Translations under genes and position numbers: made by a program | Shown here: piece after piece, positions 1 through 7,810 of the stretch | Position numbering within the stretch: position 1 is the stretch's first letter | Layout of the letters: the number at the start of each line of letters is the position of its first letter | NCBI GenBank assembly: GCA_022562915.1 | Contig: JADFOJ010000029.1 | Location: 1-32,980 of the forward strand | Length of the DNA stretch: 32,980 nt | Direction: 5' to 3' | From: Planctomycetota bacterium | Lineage (GTDB): Bacteria; Planctomycetota; Phycisphaerae; Phycisphaerales; SM1A02 | Notes under the pieces: model-generated | Database searches by the model: none | The model's input: only the letters and a program-made list of their open reading frames with translations | Told to the model about the DNA's origin: nothing

Positions 1-3
1 CCG

Positions 4-435
4 ATGACTGCCGGCGCGATCCCCGACCGCGAACCCGTCACCGCGCTGCCGACGCGGCGCTTGGTCGTGACGGCGCTCGTCGCGGCGGCCTTGACGGCCC
101 TGGGCTGGGCGGGCGTGACCGCGCTGACCGGACGGCACGGCTCGATCACGGCCGCTGCGAGCGGGGCGGTGCTGGTGGCGGGCATCTCGATCGGCAGCCT
201 GCTGCTGATCCGGCCGTGGCGGCCGCGCGCACTCGGAACCTGGGCAAACCTGTGGCTGGCCGCCCTGGTGGGCAGGCTCCTGTTCACACCGGCGCTGGCC
301 TACTTGCTATACTCCGCGACCCAACTCAGCCTCACCCCGCTGATGCTGTCCATCGGCGTGACGTACGTCGTCGTGCAGATCAGCGAGGCGGCGGCGTTGG
401 CAGCACATCTCAATCGAATCTCCGCACCCTCTTGA
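4..435 (+). CDS. AtpI-like small membrane protein at head of ATP synthase cluster
   Basis: A 143-residue hydrophobic protein with about four predicted membrane segments (roughly residues 20-42, 45-68, 78-102 and 108-135) and no soluble domain. Its place 24 bases before atpB is the usual place of AtpI, the poorly conserved membrane protein that helps assemble the c-ring, so the role is inferred from size, hydrophobicity and position and not from a diagnostic motif. The ATG lies 4 bases from the window edge. No ribosome binding site can be judged and the true start could lie further upstream. Confidence 0.6.
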   Translation: MTAGAIPDREPVTALPTRRLVVTALVAAALTALGWAGVTALTGRHGSITAAASGAVLVAGISIGSLLLIRPWRPRALGTWANLWLAALVGRLLFTPALAYLLYSATQLSLTPLMLSIGVTYVVVQISEAAALAAHLNRISAPS

Positions 436-459
436 GCCCGACTCAGGGTATCCCCTCCT

Positions 460-1377
460 ATGTTCCTTCTCGCCGGCGATGTTCAGATCGACCCGACCGA
501 ACACGTTCGCGACGTGGTCCTGCTCAAGATCGGCGAGGTCCCGATCGTCACCATGCACATGGTGACGCTCATCGCCGTCACGGTCGTCTTCCTGCTGGTC
601 ATGATGAAGGCGGCGAAGGCGATCGCCACCGGGCCGGAGTCCGAAGGCAACGATCGCTACATGACCAGGGGACGCCTCGGCCAGATCATCGAGACGATGG
701 TCGTGTACCTGCGCGACGAGATGCTCGCGCCGGTGCTGGGTGCCAGGGACACGAAGCGGTACCTTCCGTACCTGATGACGCTCTTCTTCTTCGTGCTCTT
801 CCAGAACCTCTTCGGGATGATCCCGTTGGCCGACATCCTGCACCTGTTCGGCGTCCACCAGACGCCGATCGGCGGAACCGCCACCGCGAACATCATGGTC
901 ACCGGGGCGCTGGCGGTGTTGTCGTTCTTCATGATCGAGTTGCACGGCTTCCGCGAACAGGGCCTCAAGGGATGGCTGCTGCACAACTGCGGCGGTCTCG
1001 TACCCGGACCGGTCTATCTCCTGCCGATCGCACTGCTGGTCTTCGTGGTCGAGCTTGCCGGTCACCTCATCAAGCCGACCGCGCTGGCCATCCGTCTCTT
1101 CGCCAACATGTTCGCAGGCCACACCCTCATGGCGGTGCTGTTGAGCTTCGGTCTCGTCGCCCATCACGGAGGCATGGGCCTGCTCGGCATCGGCACGATC
1201 TCGGTCATCAGCGGCGCGGCCGCCGTGATGGTCATGTTCCTCGAACTGTTCGTCGCCTTCCTGCAGGCGTTCATCTTCATGTTCCTGACAGCCGTGTTCC
1301 TCAGCCTCATGTCGCACCATGAGCAAGAGCACGAGCACACACCGCCGGAGCCGGCCCTGGAGCCGGCGAGTGCCTGA
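460..1377 (+). CDS. atpB: F0F1 ATP synthase subunit a
   Basis: Subunit a of the membrane F0 sector, which forms the two proton half-channels beside the c-ring. The protein is 305 residues and multi-spanning. The signature helix reads LAIRLFANMFAGH, with the essential arginine at R212, preceded by GHLIKP and followed by hydrophobic segments up to about residue 290. The C-terminus is a short tail rich in His, Glu and Pro. The length is somewhat above the usual 230-290, mainly from an N-terminal region before the first helix. It is the second gene of the cluster and is followed by atpE after 46 bases. Confidence 0.96.
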   Translation: MFLLAGDVQIDPTEHVRDVVLLKIGEVPIVTMHMVTLIAVTVVFLLVMMKAAKAIATGPESEGNDRYMTRGRLGQIIETMVVYLRDEMLAPVLGARDTKRYLPYLMTLFFFVLFQNLFGMIPLADILHLFGVHQTPIGGTATANIMVTGALAVLSFFMIELHGFREQGLKGWLLHNCGGLVPGPVYLLPIALLVFVVELAGHLIKPTALAIRLFANMFAGHTLMAVLLSFGLVAHHGGMGLLGIGTISVISGAAAVMVMFLELFVAFLQAFIFMFLTAVFLSLMSHHEQEHEHTPPEPALEPASA

Positions 1378-1423
1378 ACCGGCGATGCCCGCACACGGCA
1401 CCGCCAAGGAGAGACAACCACGA

Positions 1424-1759
1424 ATGCACAAGCTTCTCACCATGATGTTGGTCGCGTTCGCCGGCCTGAGCGTGTTCGCGTGCGGCACCGCCGGCGCGGC
1501 GCCTGGCGAACTGGCCGCCGGACTGCTGCTCGCCCAGGGCGAAATGACCGGGCTGGGCGCAGGCCTGGCGGCGGGCCTCGCCGTGGTCGGCGCCGGCATC
1601 GGCATCGGTCGCATCGGCGGTGACGCCGTGCAGGCGATCGCCCGCCAGCCCGAAATGGCAGGCCGGATCTTCATCAACATGATCCTCACGGCGGCACTGG
1701 TCGAGGGCGTGGCGCTCTTCGCGGTGATCGTCGGCGTGATCGCACTCGGAAAGGTCTGA
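1424..1759 (+). CDS. atpE: F0F1 ATP synthase subunit c with N-terminal presequence
   Basis: Subunit c, the ring-forming proteolipid. The 111-residue product has a hydrophobic N-terminal presequence (about residues 1-26) before the classic two-helix hairpin: glycine-rich helix 1 (GAGIGIGRIGG), the polar loop ARQPE at 73-77, and helix 2 carrying the ion-binding carboxylate E94 in ALVEGVALF. The sodium-binding pattern (Gln in helix 1, Ser after the Glu) is absent: the equivalent positions are Ile and Gly, so proton coupling is inferred. The ATG at 1424 was preferred over an in-frame one at 1319 because the latter lies inside atpB. An AAGGAGAG ribosome binding site stands about 10 bases before it. 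Confidence 0.95.
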   Translation: MHKLLTMMLVAFAGLSVFACGTAGAAPGELAAGLLLAQGEMTGLGAGLAAGLAVVGAGIGIGRIGGDAVQAIARQPEMAGRIFINMILTAALVEGVALFAVIVGVIALGKV

Positions 1760-1766
1760 GCAACCC

Positions 1767-2333
1767 ATGCCCAACGCCACGACCCTGTTTCTTGCCGCTG
1801 AGCCCGTTGCCGGCGCGCATGCCGTGGAACGGCCCGAGGTGATGGCGCTGACCTGGCTACCCGCCGTCACCGCGTTGGTAGTCTTCGTCCTGGCGTTCGG
1901 TTTCCTCTACGTCATGGTGTGGCCGAAGATCATCAAGGGGCTGGACGACCGCGATCAGAAGATCCGCCGGGAGATCGCCAACGCCGAGCAGGCCCGCGAG
2001 CAGGCGAATGCCGCCCTGGCCAAGTACGAACAGGAGCTCGCCTCCGCCCGCGAGGAAGCAAGCCGGCTCATCGCACAGGCCCGCGCCGACGCCAAGGCGG
2101 TCGCCGTGGAGTTCCGCGATCGCAACGAAGCGGAGCTTGCCGAGATGAAGCAGCGCGCCATCCGCGACCTGGAGACCGCCAGGCGGGCCGCGATCACCGA
2201 ACTGCACGCCGAGACGGCCACGCTGGCGGTGAGCATCGCCGGCCGGATCCTCAAACGCGAGATCTCCGTCGCGGATCAACAGCGTCTCGTGGAGGAGTCA
2301 CTCGGTGAACTTGCCGGCGTACGGAAGCGATAG
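1767..2333 (+). CDS. atpF: F0F1 ATP synthase subunit b
   Basis: Subunit b, the peripheral stalk that holds F1 against rotation. The 188-residue product has one membrane helix at about 28-52 and then a long charged, Ala/Glu/Arg-rich coiled coil from about 56 to 160. The region after the helix (VWPKIIKGLDDRDQKIRREI) is typical of bacterial b subunits. The segment of about 27 residues before the helix is longer than in E. coli. The gene starts 7 bases after atpE, and its stop TAG abuts the atpH ATG without spacing, which suggests translational coupling. Confidence 0.95.
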   Translation: MPNATTLFLAAEPVAGAHAVERPEVMALTWLPAVTALVVFVLAFGFLYVMVWPKIIKGLDDRDQKIRREIANAEQAREQANAALAKYEQELASAREEASRLIAQARADAKAVAVEFRDRNEAELAEMKQRAIRDLETARRAAITELHAETATLAVSIAGRILKREISVADQQRLVEESLGELAGVRKR

Positions 2334-2945
2334 ATGATCCGCCACACCGACGCGCTGGCCAGCGTGTACGCCAGGAGCCTCTACGAACTCGCGGCCGAAG
2401 CCGGCGGCCGCGACAAGATCGTGGAGGTCGCCGACGAAATCGAGCAGGTGTGCGAGCTCGCCCGCGGCAACCGCGCGTTCCGCGAGTTCCTCGGCTCCCC
2501 GATCGTCGACCGCGGTCGCCGCGCAGACGCGCTGCGGGACATCTTCCGGGAGCGGGTGACGGACCTCGTGCTGCGGTTCATGCTGGTGCTCAACGACCGC
2601 GGCCGGTTGAGTCACCTCGAGTCGATCGCCGGCGCCTACGACCACCTGGTCAACGAGGCGTTCGGGCGAGTCGAGGTCGATGTCTTCACGCCGGGCCCGC
2701 TCGACCCCGAGCAGGTCCGGTCGCTCTCGCAGCGTATCGGTGCGGCGCTGGGCAAAGAGCCGGTGGTCTACACCTATACTGATCCTGAGATGATCGGCGG
2801 CCTGAAGCTGAGAATCGGCGACCAGCTCATCGACGGCTCGGTGGCGGCACGGCTGAGGAAAATCCGGCAGAGCTTCCTGACGTCCGGAAGCGCCGCCATC
2901 CGCGAGCGATTCGACCGGATCCTCGACGAAGGAGAGGCTCGATGA
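2334..2945 (+). CDS. atpH: F0F1 ATP synthase subunit delta
   Basis: Delta subunit, linking the top of F1 to the b stalk. The 203-residue product shows the family pattern: an N-terminal helical bundle starting [29 protein letters not shown] near residues 45-60, and a C-terminal part with [22 protein letters not shown], the characteristic delta/OSCP strand-turn. It is about 20 residues longer than the E. coli protein. It starts directly on the atpF stop codon and its own TGA overlaps the next ATG in an ATGA arrangement, so it is probably translated from the same message as its neighbours. Confidence 0.94.
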   Translation: MIRHTDALASVYARSLYELAAEAGGRDKIVEVADEIEQVCELARGNRAFREFLGSPIVDRGRRADALRDIFRERVTDLVLRFMLVLNDRGRLSHLESIAGAYDHLVNEAFGRVEVDVFTPGPLDPEQVRSLSQRIGAALGKEPVVYTYTDPEMIGGLKLRIGDQLIDGSVAARLRKIRQSFLTSGSAAIRERFDRILDEGEAR

Positions 2946-3688
2946 CACCCCGCCGACTGCTGACGGCGATTGGCCTGGCGGCGCTGTGCACGACCGTGGC
3001 CATCGGTTTCGACGGCAACGCACTGGACGATGTTCCTCGTCTCACGGTGCGCGGCGACGCGGTGCTGCACAAGCCCGCCGACCAGCTGCGCATGCGCATC
3101 GGAGTCGTCACGGAGGCGGCCGAGGCCACGGCGGCGGTGGCCCAGAACAGCCGCCGAATGACCAGTGTCGTCGCCGCGATCAGGAAGGCGGGGCTCGGCG
3201 AGAGCGAGTACCGGACCGGTCGCTTCAGCATTCGGCCGAAGTACAACCGGCGGCCGCGCCAGGCAGGCCCGGAGTGGACCCGCCGGATCACCGGCTACGA
3301 GGTCAACAACACGCTGGCGATTCGAACCAAGAAGCTCGATCTCGCCGGGAAACTGATCGAGACGGCCAACGCCGCCGGCGCCAACTCGATCGACGGGATC
3401 ACCTTCGACCTGGCCGACCCGCGGACCCACCGCGCCGAGGCGATCGCCGCCGCCACAGTCAACGCGAGGTCCGACGCCGCCGTCCTGGCCCGCGCGTCGG
3501 AGGTGACGCTCGTCCGGATCCTGTCGATTCATCTCGGCGACAGCGGGCACCGCCCGCCGATGCCGACGATGCTCCGGGCCGAGAACATGGCCGCCGCCGT
3601 CACGGCCCCTGCCCCCCCCATTCAGCCGGGCAACGTCTCCGTGCAGGCGTCCGTGACCATCGTGTACGAGATCGCTCCCAAGGAGTAA
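2942..3688 (+). CDS. Secreted SIMPL (DUF541/YggE-type) domain protein inside the atp cluster
   Basis: A 248-residue protein with an N-terminal signal peptide ([19 protein letters not shown], about residues 4-22) followed by one SIMPL/DUF541 domain. The family pattern is visible: an early strand [15 protein letters not shown], a central helix with AAIRKAGL, the strand [18 protein letters not shown], the helix [16 protein letters not shown] and a final strand [17 protein letters not shown] proteins such as E. coli YggE are periplasmic and linked to oxidative stress, but their biochemistry is not settled. The gene overlaps atpH by 4 bases and ends 17 bases before atpA, so it looks co-transcribed with the ATP synthase. 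No direct part in the enzyme is known. Confidence 0.85.
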   Translation: MTPRRLLTAIGLAALCTTVAIGFDGNALDDVPRLTVRGDAVLHKPADQLRMRIGVVTEAAEATAAVAQNSRRMTSVVAAIRKAGLGESEYRTGRFSIRPKYNRRPRQAGPEWTRRITGYEVNNTLAIRTKKLDLAGKLIETANAAGANSIDGITFDLADPRTHRAEAIAAATVNARSDAAVLARASEVTLVRILSIHLGDSGHRPPMPTMLRAENMAAAVTAPAPPIQPGNVSVQASVTIVYEIAPKE

Positions 3689-3705
3689 CAGGAGAGGTTC
3701 ATTCC

Positions 3706-5262
3706 GTGAAGATCAAGACCGACGAAATCACCTCCGTCATCAAGCAGGAGATCGAACAGTTCTCCAGCGAGCTGGAGATCTCCCAGGTCGGGCGCGTCGT
3801 CGAGGTCGGCGATGGCATCGCGCGCATCTACGGCCTTTCCAACGCGATGTCGGGCGAACTGATCGAGTTCGACACCCCCGACGGCGCGGTGATGGGCCAG
3901 ATCATGAACCTGGAGCTTGACACCGTGGGCGCCGTGATCTACGGCAACTACCTGGGAATCCAGGAAGGCGCGACGGTCAAGTCGACCAACCGTCTCCTGG
4001 AGGTGCCCGTCGGCGAGACGCTGCTGGGGCGCGTCGTGGACCCGCTGGGCCGCCCCATCGACGGTGGACCGGCGCTGGACACGTCCGCGGGCACGCGCAA
4101 GCTGGATATCGTCGCACCCGGGATCGCCAGCCGGCAGCCGGTGAAGGAGCCGCTGCAGACCGGCATCAAGGCGATCGACTCGATGATCCCCATCGGTAGG
4201 GGCCAGCGCGAGCTGATCATCGGCGACCGCAAGACGGGCAAGACCGCCATCGCGCTGGACGCGATCATCAACCAGCGCGACTGGTGGGGAACGCCCGATG
4301 CAGTCGTGTGCGTGTACGTCGCGATCGGCCAGAAGGAGTCGACCGTGGCCGCCGTGGTCGAGACCCTCAAGGAGCACGGCGCGATGGACTACACCATCGT
4401 CGTCTGCGCGGGCGCGTCGGACCCGGCGCCGCTGCAGTACATCGCTCCGTACGCCGGCTGCGCGATGGGCGAATACTTCATGTGGCAGGGCAAGGAGGGC
4501 AAGACCCCCAAGCACGTGCTGTGCGTCTACGACGACCTCTCCAAGCAGGCCCAGTCCTACCGGCAACTCTCCCTGCTGCTGCGCCGGCCGCCCGGCCGCG
4601 AGGCGTATCCCGGTGACGTCTTCTACCTGCACAGCCGGCTGCTGGAACGCGCGACCAAGCTGTCCGACGCACACGGCGGCGGCAGCCTGACGGCGCTGCC
4701 CGTCATCGAGACCCAGGAAGGCGACGTCTCGGCATACATCCCCACCAACGTGATCTCGATCACCGACGGCCAGATCTACCTGCAGCCGGAGCTCTTCGCC
4801 GCCGGCGTGCGGCCGGCAATCAACGTCGGCCTCTCCGTGAGCCGCGTCGGCGGCAACGCCCAGATCAAGGCGATGAAAGAGGTCGCCGGTTCACTGCGCC
4901 TGGACCTCGCCGCCTTCCGTGAACTGGAGGCGTTTGCGCAGCTCGGGACCGAACTGGACGCGACCAGCCAGCGCCAGCTCGACCGCGGGTCACGCATGGT
5001 CGAGCTGCTCAAGCAGCCGCAGTACGTGCCGTACGACGCGATCGACCAGTGCATCTCGATCTTCGCGGGGTCCAAGGGGTTCCTCGACGACCTGGCGCTG
5101 AGCAGCGTCCACGACTTCGAGCGCGACCTGCTCGACTATTACCGCGGCCCGAAAAAGGATCTCCGCCGGAAGCTCGTGGAGACAGGGAGCTTCAAGGAGA
5201 TCGACAACGAGTTCAAGGCGGCGATGAAGGAGTTCAAGGCAAGTTGGTCGGCGTCGGCCTAG
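3706..5262 (+). CDS. atpA: F0F1 ATP synthase subunit alpha
   Basis: Alpha subunit of the F1 head, 518 residues, which matches the family. The N-terminal beta-barrel includes [17 protein letters not shown]. The nucleotide-binding domain has the P-loop GDRKTGKT at about 173-180, where most homologues have Gln in place of the first Lys. Further on come [31 protein letters not shown], and the arginine-finger segment SVSRVGG near residue 378. The start is GTG at 3706, supported by AGGAGAGG eight bases upstream; the open frame extends further 5' but only as a shadow of the SIMPL gene. The usual next genes atpG, atpD and atpC are absent. Confidence 0.97.
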   Translation: MKIKTDEITSVIKQEIEQFSSELEISQVGRVVEVGDGIARIYGLSNAMSGELIEFDTPDGAVMGQIMNLELDTVGAVIYGNYLGIQEGATVKSTNRLLEVPVGETLLGRVVDPLGRPIDGGPALDTSAGTRKLDIVAPGIASRQPVKEPLQTGIKAIDSMIPIGRGQRELIIGDRKTGKTAIALDAIINQRDWWGTPDAVVCVYVAIGQKESTVAAVVETLKEHGAMDYTIVVCAGASDPAPLQYIAPYAGCAMGEYFMWQGKEGKTPKHVLCVYDDLSKQAQSYRQLSLLLRRPPGREAYPGDVFYLHSRLLERATKLSDAHGGGSLTALPVIETQEGDVSAYIPTNVISITDGQIYLQPELFAAGVRPAINVGLSVSRVGGNAQIKAMKEVAGSLRLDLAAFRELEAFAQLGTELDATSQRQLDRGSRMVELLKQPQYVPYDAIDQCISIFAGSKGFLDDLALSSVHDFERDLLDYYRGPKKDLRRKLVETGSFKEIDNEFKAAMKEFKASWSASA

Positions 5263-6839
5263 CCGCTCCGGCCCGGCCGCGTCCGGACGCGGTCCTGGCA
5301 ATCCTCGCGCTGGTCGTCCTGCTGGGGGCCCGCATCCTGGGGCCCTCCGACGCGTGGGACCAGACACAGCCGACGACGATCGCGTACACGACGGACATCC
5401 TCGTCAACGGCCACTGGGTGCTGCCGTCCGAACGCAGCGGGCGCCTTGCCACCAAGCCGCCGCTGTACAACTGGCTGGCGGTGCCCGCCGTGGCGATGGC
5501 GGGCCACTCCAGCGAGTTCGCACACAAGCTCCCCAGCGTCGTGGCGCTGGTGCTGTGTTTCGGTCTGGTGGTACGGCTCGGGCGGCGCCTGGTCTCGGAC
5601 CCGCTCCGGGACGACCCCGCGGTGGGCTGGCTCGCAGGCCTGATCTTCCTGAGCGGATACACCATCTTCAAGCTCGGGTATCTCGCACGGCCGGACATGC
5701 TGCTCGTGCTCTGGATGGTCCTGGGTTGGGCCGCGGCAACGAGGCTCTGCGCCGACCAGGTCGGCCCCGATCCGGCGACCTCCCGCCGGCGGTGGCTGGC
5801 GTTGGGGTTCTGGCTCTGCACGGGTCTCGCCGCGCTGACCAAGGGCCCGGCGGTACTGCCCCTGCTGATCTATGCCGCGATCGCGCCCAGGTTACTCGTG
5901 GGCCGCTGGAGCGCGGGCCGCGTGCTGGAGTGGTCGTGGGGTCCGTTGGTGGCACTGCTGGTGTTCGGCTCCTGGGTCTGGGGTGTGTGGCGGATCGCCC
6001 CGGAACATCTTGTCCAGGAGTTATGGGCGCACGAGATCGTCGGGCGCATCACGGGCTTCGGCGACAGCCCGCGCGAGCCTATCGCGCTGCTCACGACGGC
6101 TCCGAACATGGTCCTGTACTACCTGTCGCGCTTCGAGCCGTGGTGCGTGTTCTCCATCCTGGGCATGTACTGCCTGTGGAGGCGCAGCGCCGCCACCGGG
6201 CAGAGATGGTGGCGGCAACTGGGGCGCCAGGGGGCCGCACTGCACGGCGCCGCGATCTTCATCGTCGTGATGCTCGCGGCGTACACGCTGGTCACCGGCA
6301 AGCGCGCCGACTACCTCGCACCGGCGTACCCGCCAAGCGCACTGCTCGCTGCGTGGTGGCTGCTGCGGGGGCCGTGGCGAACGGGGATCCGGTTCCCATG
6401 GATGGCGCCCGTGTGTGCGGGGGTCGTACTCACCGGGTTGACGATTCACAACAGTCTGGAGCTTTCGGCGCCGGATCGAGGTTTCGGGGATGCCGTCGCC
6501 GACTTCGCCCGCGAGACGACCCGTCATGTCAGGGCCCGCCCGGCGCCGGTGGTTCTCCTGAACGCCGACTACACGCACCTGGGAAGTTTCCTCGGCATCG
6601 CCGGGCCCAGCGGCCCGCCGGCACTGCGTCTCGCCGCCGCCGCCGGCGGGCCGTTCTGGCTGGTCACACCGCGAGTGGACGAGGCGAGGTTCGAGCGGTG
6701 GCGGCGCGAGCGGGGCATCGACATAGAACTCGCCGAAGTGTGCCATTCGCGATCGGTGCCGCCCACCAGGTTCTGGCCCGGTGAGATGGTGCTGTACCGC
6801 GCCGTAAAGGGGACTGATTTTTTTACCGGCTCCCGGTAA
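5244..6839 (+). CDS. ArnT/PMT-family membrane glycosyltransferase
   Basis: A polytopic GT-C type transferase of about 530 residues that uses a lipid-phosphate sugar donor and acts on the outer face of the membrane; the acceptor is not predictable. The N-terminal region has the family pattern: a first helix, an acidic stretch ([10 protein letters not shown]), then [10 protein letters not shown] and TKPPLYNWL, the segment that is GDW-x-x-P and KPPL-x-x-WL in ArnT and PMT_2 proteins. LARPDMLL and [11 protein letters not shown] follow, with about ten more membrane helices and a soluble C-terminus. No ATG lies near the start. The TTG at 5244, overlapping atpA by 19 bases after AAGGAG, is the best candidate. 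The last ~12 codons and the stop lie inside the palindromic repeat at 6804-6858. Confidence 0.8.
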   Translation: MVGVGLAAPARPRPDAVLAILALVVLLGARILGPSDAWDQTQPTTIAYTTDILVNGHWVLPSERSGRLATKPPLYNWLAVPAVAMAGHSSEFAHKLPSVVALVLCFGLVVRLGRRLVSDPLRDDPAVGWLAGLIFLSGYTIFKLGYLARPDMLLVLWMVLGWAAATRLCADQVGPDPATSRRRWLALGFWLCTGLAALTKGPAVLPLLIYAAIAPRLLVGRWSAGRVLEWSWGPLVALLVFGSWVWGVWRIAPEHLVQELWAHEIVGRITGFGDSPREPIALLTTAPNMVLYYLSRFEPWCVFSILGMYCLWRRSAATGQRWWRQLGRQGAALHGAAIFIVVMLAAYTLVTGKRADYLAPAYPPSALLAAWWLLRGPWRTGIRFPWMAPVCAGVVLTGLTIHNSLELSAPDRGFGDAVADFARETTRHVRARPAPVVLLNADYTHLGSFLGIAGPSGPPALRLAAAAGGPFWLVTPRVDEARFERWRRERGIDIELAEVCHSRSVPPTRFWPGEMVLYRAVKGTDFFTGSR

Positions 6840-6858
6840 ATGAATCAGTCCCCTTTAC
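6804..6858. repeat. Palindromic repeat acting as possible bidirectional terminator
   Basis: Two 26-base arms (6804-6829 and 6833-6858) are reverse complements except for two positions, with a 3-base loop. The arm begins GTAAAGGGGACTGATT. Positions 6848-6860 (GTCCCCTTTACCG) are then repeated directly at 6860-6872, so the right end is partly duplicated. The element lies between the convergent glycosyltransferase and EEP genes, where a hairpin could stop transcription from both sides. It also supplies the stop codon of the glycosyltransferase. It looks like a REP/MITE-type mobile palindrome, but family membership cannot be shown from one copy. Confidence 0.75.
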
Positions 6859-6874
6859 CGTCCCCTTTACCGTC

Positions 6875-7810
6875 CTACCGCGCCAGGTCGACGACCTGCA
6901 CGAGGTGCCGGCCGACCCCGATATCCACGAGGTCGTAGCCCACCGCGCGCACGCTGTCGGCGAGCAGTATGTGATCGATGTGGTACAGCGGCAGACCGCG
7001 GCGATAGCTCGCGCCGTAACCCCGGCCCGCCTGGTCGAACGCGTGCTCCAGGCCGGGGAACGCCATCGAGAGCGAGGCGCTGCCGCGGGTCATGTTGAAG
7101 TCCCCCACCACCACGTCCGGCGGCGCCGACGTCACCCGGTCCAGGATTCTTCTCAGCGCCGCGGCCACCTCGGCACGGGAATGCGTGGGGTCCGACGGCA
7201 GGTCGACGGCGTAGACCGTCAGCACGCGGCCGAGCGAGGCCGTCGCGTCGATCCGGAATACCACCACGCGCAGCCCGGCGTTGGCAATCAACGGCCGCGC
7301 CTCCAGGACCGGCAACCGCGTGACCAGGACGAACGGCCAGATCACGACGGGTGTGCCGAGACCGCCGAACTGTTCGAGCAGCCGGCCGATCCTCCGCTGC
7401 GGCAGGAGACTACTGACAATCGTCACGTCGCCGCCGAGGGCGGTGAGCTGCTCGCCCCAGCGCGCCAGCACCAGCGGGTCCCATGCCTGCACGACACTCC
7501 CGTGAACAAGCCGCATCGCGACGAGGCCGCCGGGCGCCCGCCGCAGCAACCGGTGCTCGATCGCGCCGAAGTACACGAGGATCACCGAGACGCACGCAGC
7601 CCACGCGATGACGCGGCGGCGGCGGCCAGGACCGGTCTCGGACCACGACACCGCCGCCAGGGCCGCCGCCGCGGCGACGAGCGCAGCGGGCGTCGGAATC
7701 CACAGCAGCCACTGGCTCCAGCCGTAGCGGTCCGAGACGAGCCGGCCGAGCAGCCAGGCGACCACGACGGCGGCGGCGAGTCTGGTCCCCTGCCTGGCCA
7801 TTTTGATCAT
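6875..7810 (-). CDS. Membrane-anchored endonuclease/exonuclease/phosphatase-fold protein, catalytic site partly lost
   Basis: A 311-residue protein with about three N-terminal membrane helices (to roughly residue 90) followed by an EEP-superfamily domain. Recognisable EEP motifs are VVVGDFNMT (Asp-Phe-Asn active-site strand) and YHIDHIL. Two expected catalytic positions look changed. The Glu normally in the A-D-V-V-x-x-Q-E strand is missing (here GGDVTIVSSLL), and the final S-D-H reads G-R-H. It may therefore be a weak or inactive member. ATG at 7810 overlaps the upstream permease stop in an ATGA arrangement, so the two are translationally coupled. The substrate is unknown; relatives act on DNA, phospholipids or phosphoesters. 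Confidence 0.72.
   Translation of the reverse strand: MIKMARQGTRLAAAVVVAWLLGRLVSDRYGWSQWLLWIPTPAALVAAAAALAAVSWSETGPGRRRRVIAWAACVSVILVYFGAIEHRLLRRAPGGLVAMRLVHGSVVQAWDPLVLARWGEQLTALGGDVTIVSSLLPQRRIGRLLEQFGGLGTPVVIWPFVLVTRLPVLEARPLIANAGLRVVVFRIDATASLGRVLTVYAVDLPSDPTHSRAEVAAALRRILDRVTSAPPDVVVGDFNMTRGSASLSMAFPGLEHAFDQAGRGYGASYRRGLPLYHIDHILLADSVRAVGYDLVDIGVGRHLVQVVDLAR

Noticed and set aside
1464-1486. Lipobox-like sequence in the subunit c presequence (SVFAC)
   Set aside because: Phe at the -2 position does not fit the lipobox rule, so a lipidated subunit c is not supported.
307-1689. 460-codon open frame on the minus strand across atpB and atpE
   Set aside because: Composition is His/Arg/Asp-rich shadow coding typical of GC-rich DNA; the plus strand encodes clear ATP synthase subunits.
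2986-3705. 240-codon N-terminal extension of the alpha subunit frame
   Set aside because: It lies over the SIMPL gene in another frame, is Arg/Gly/His-rich and has no similarity to alpha subunits; GTG 3706 has a ribosome binding site.
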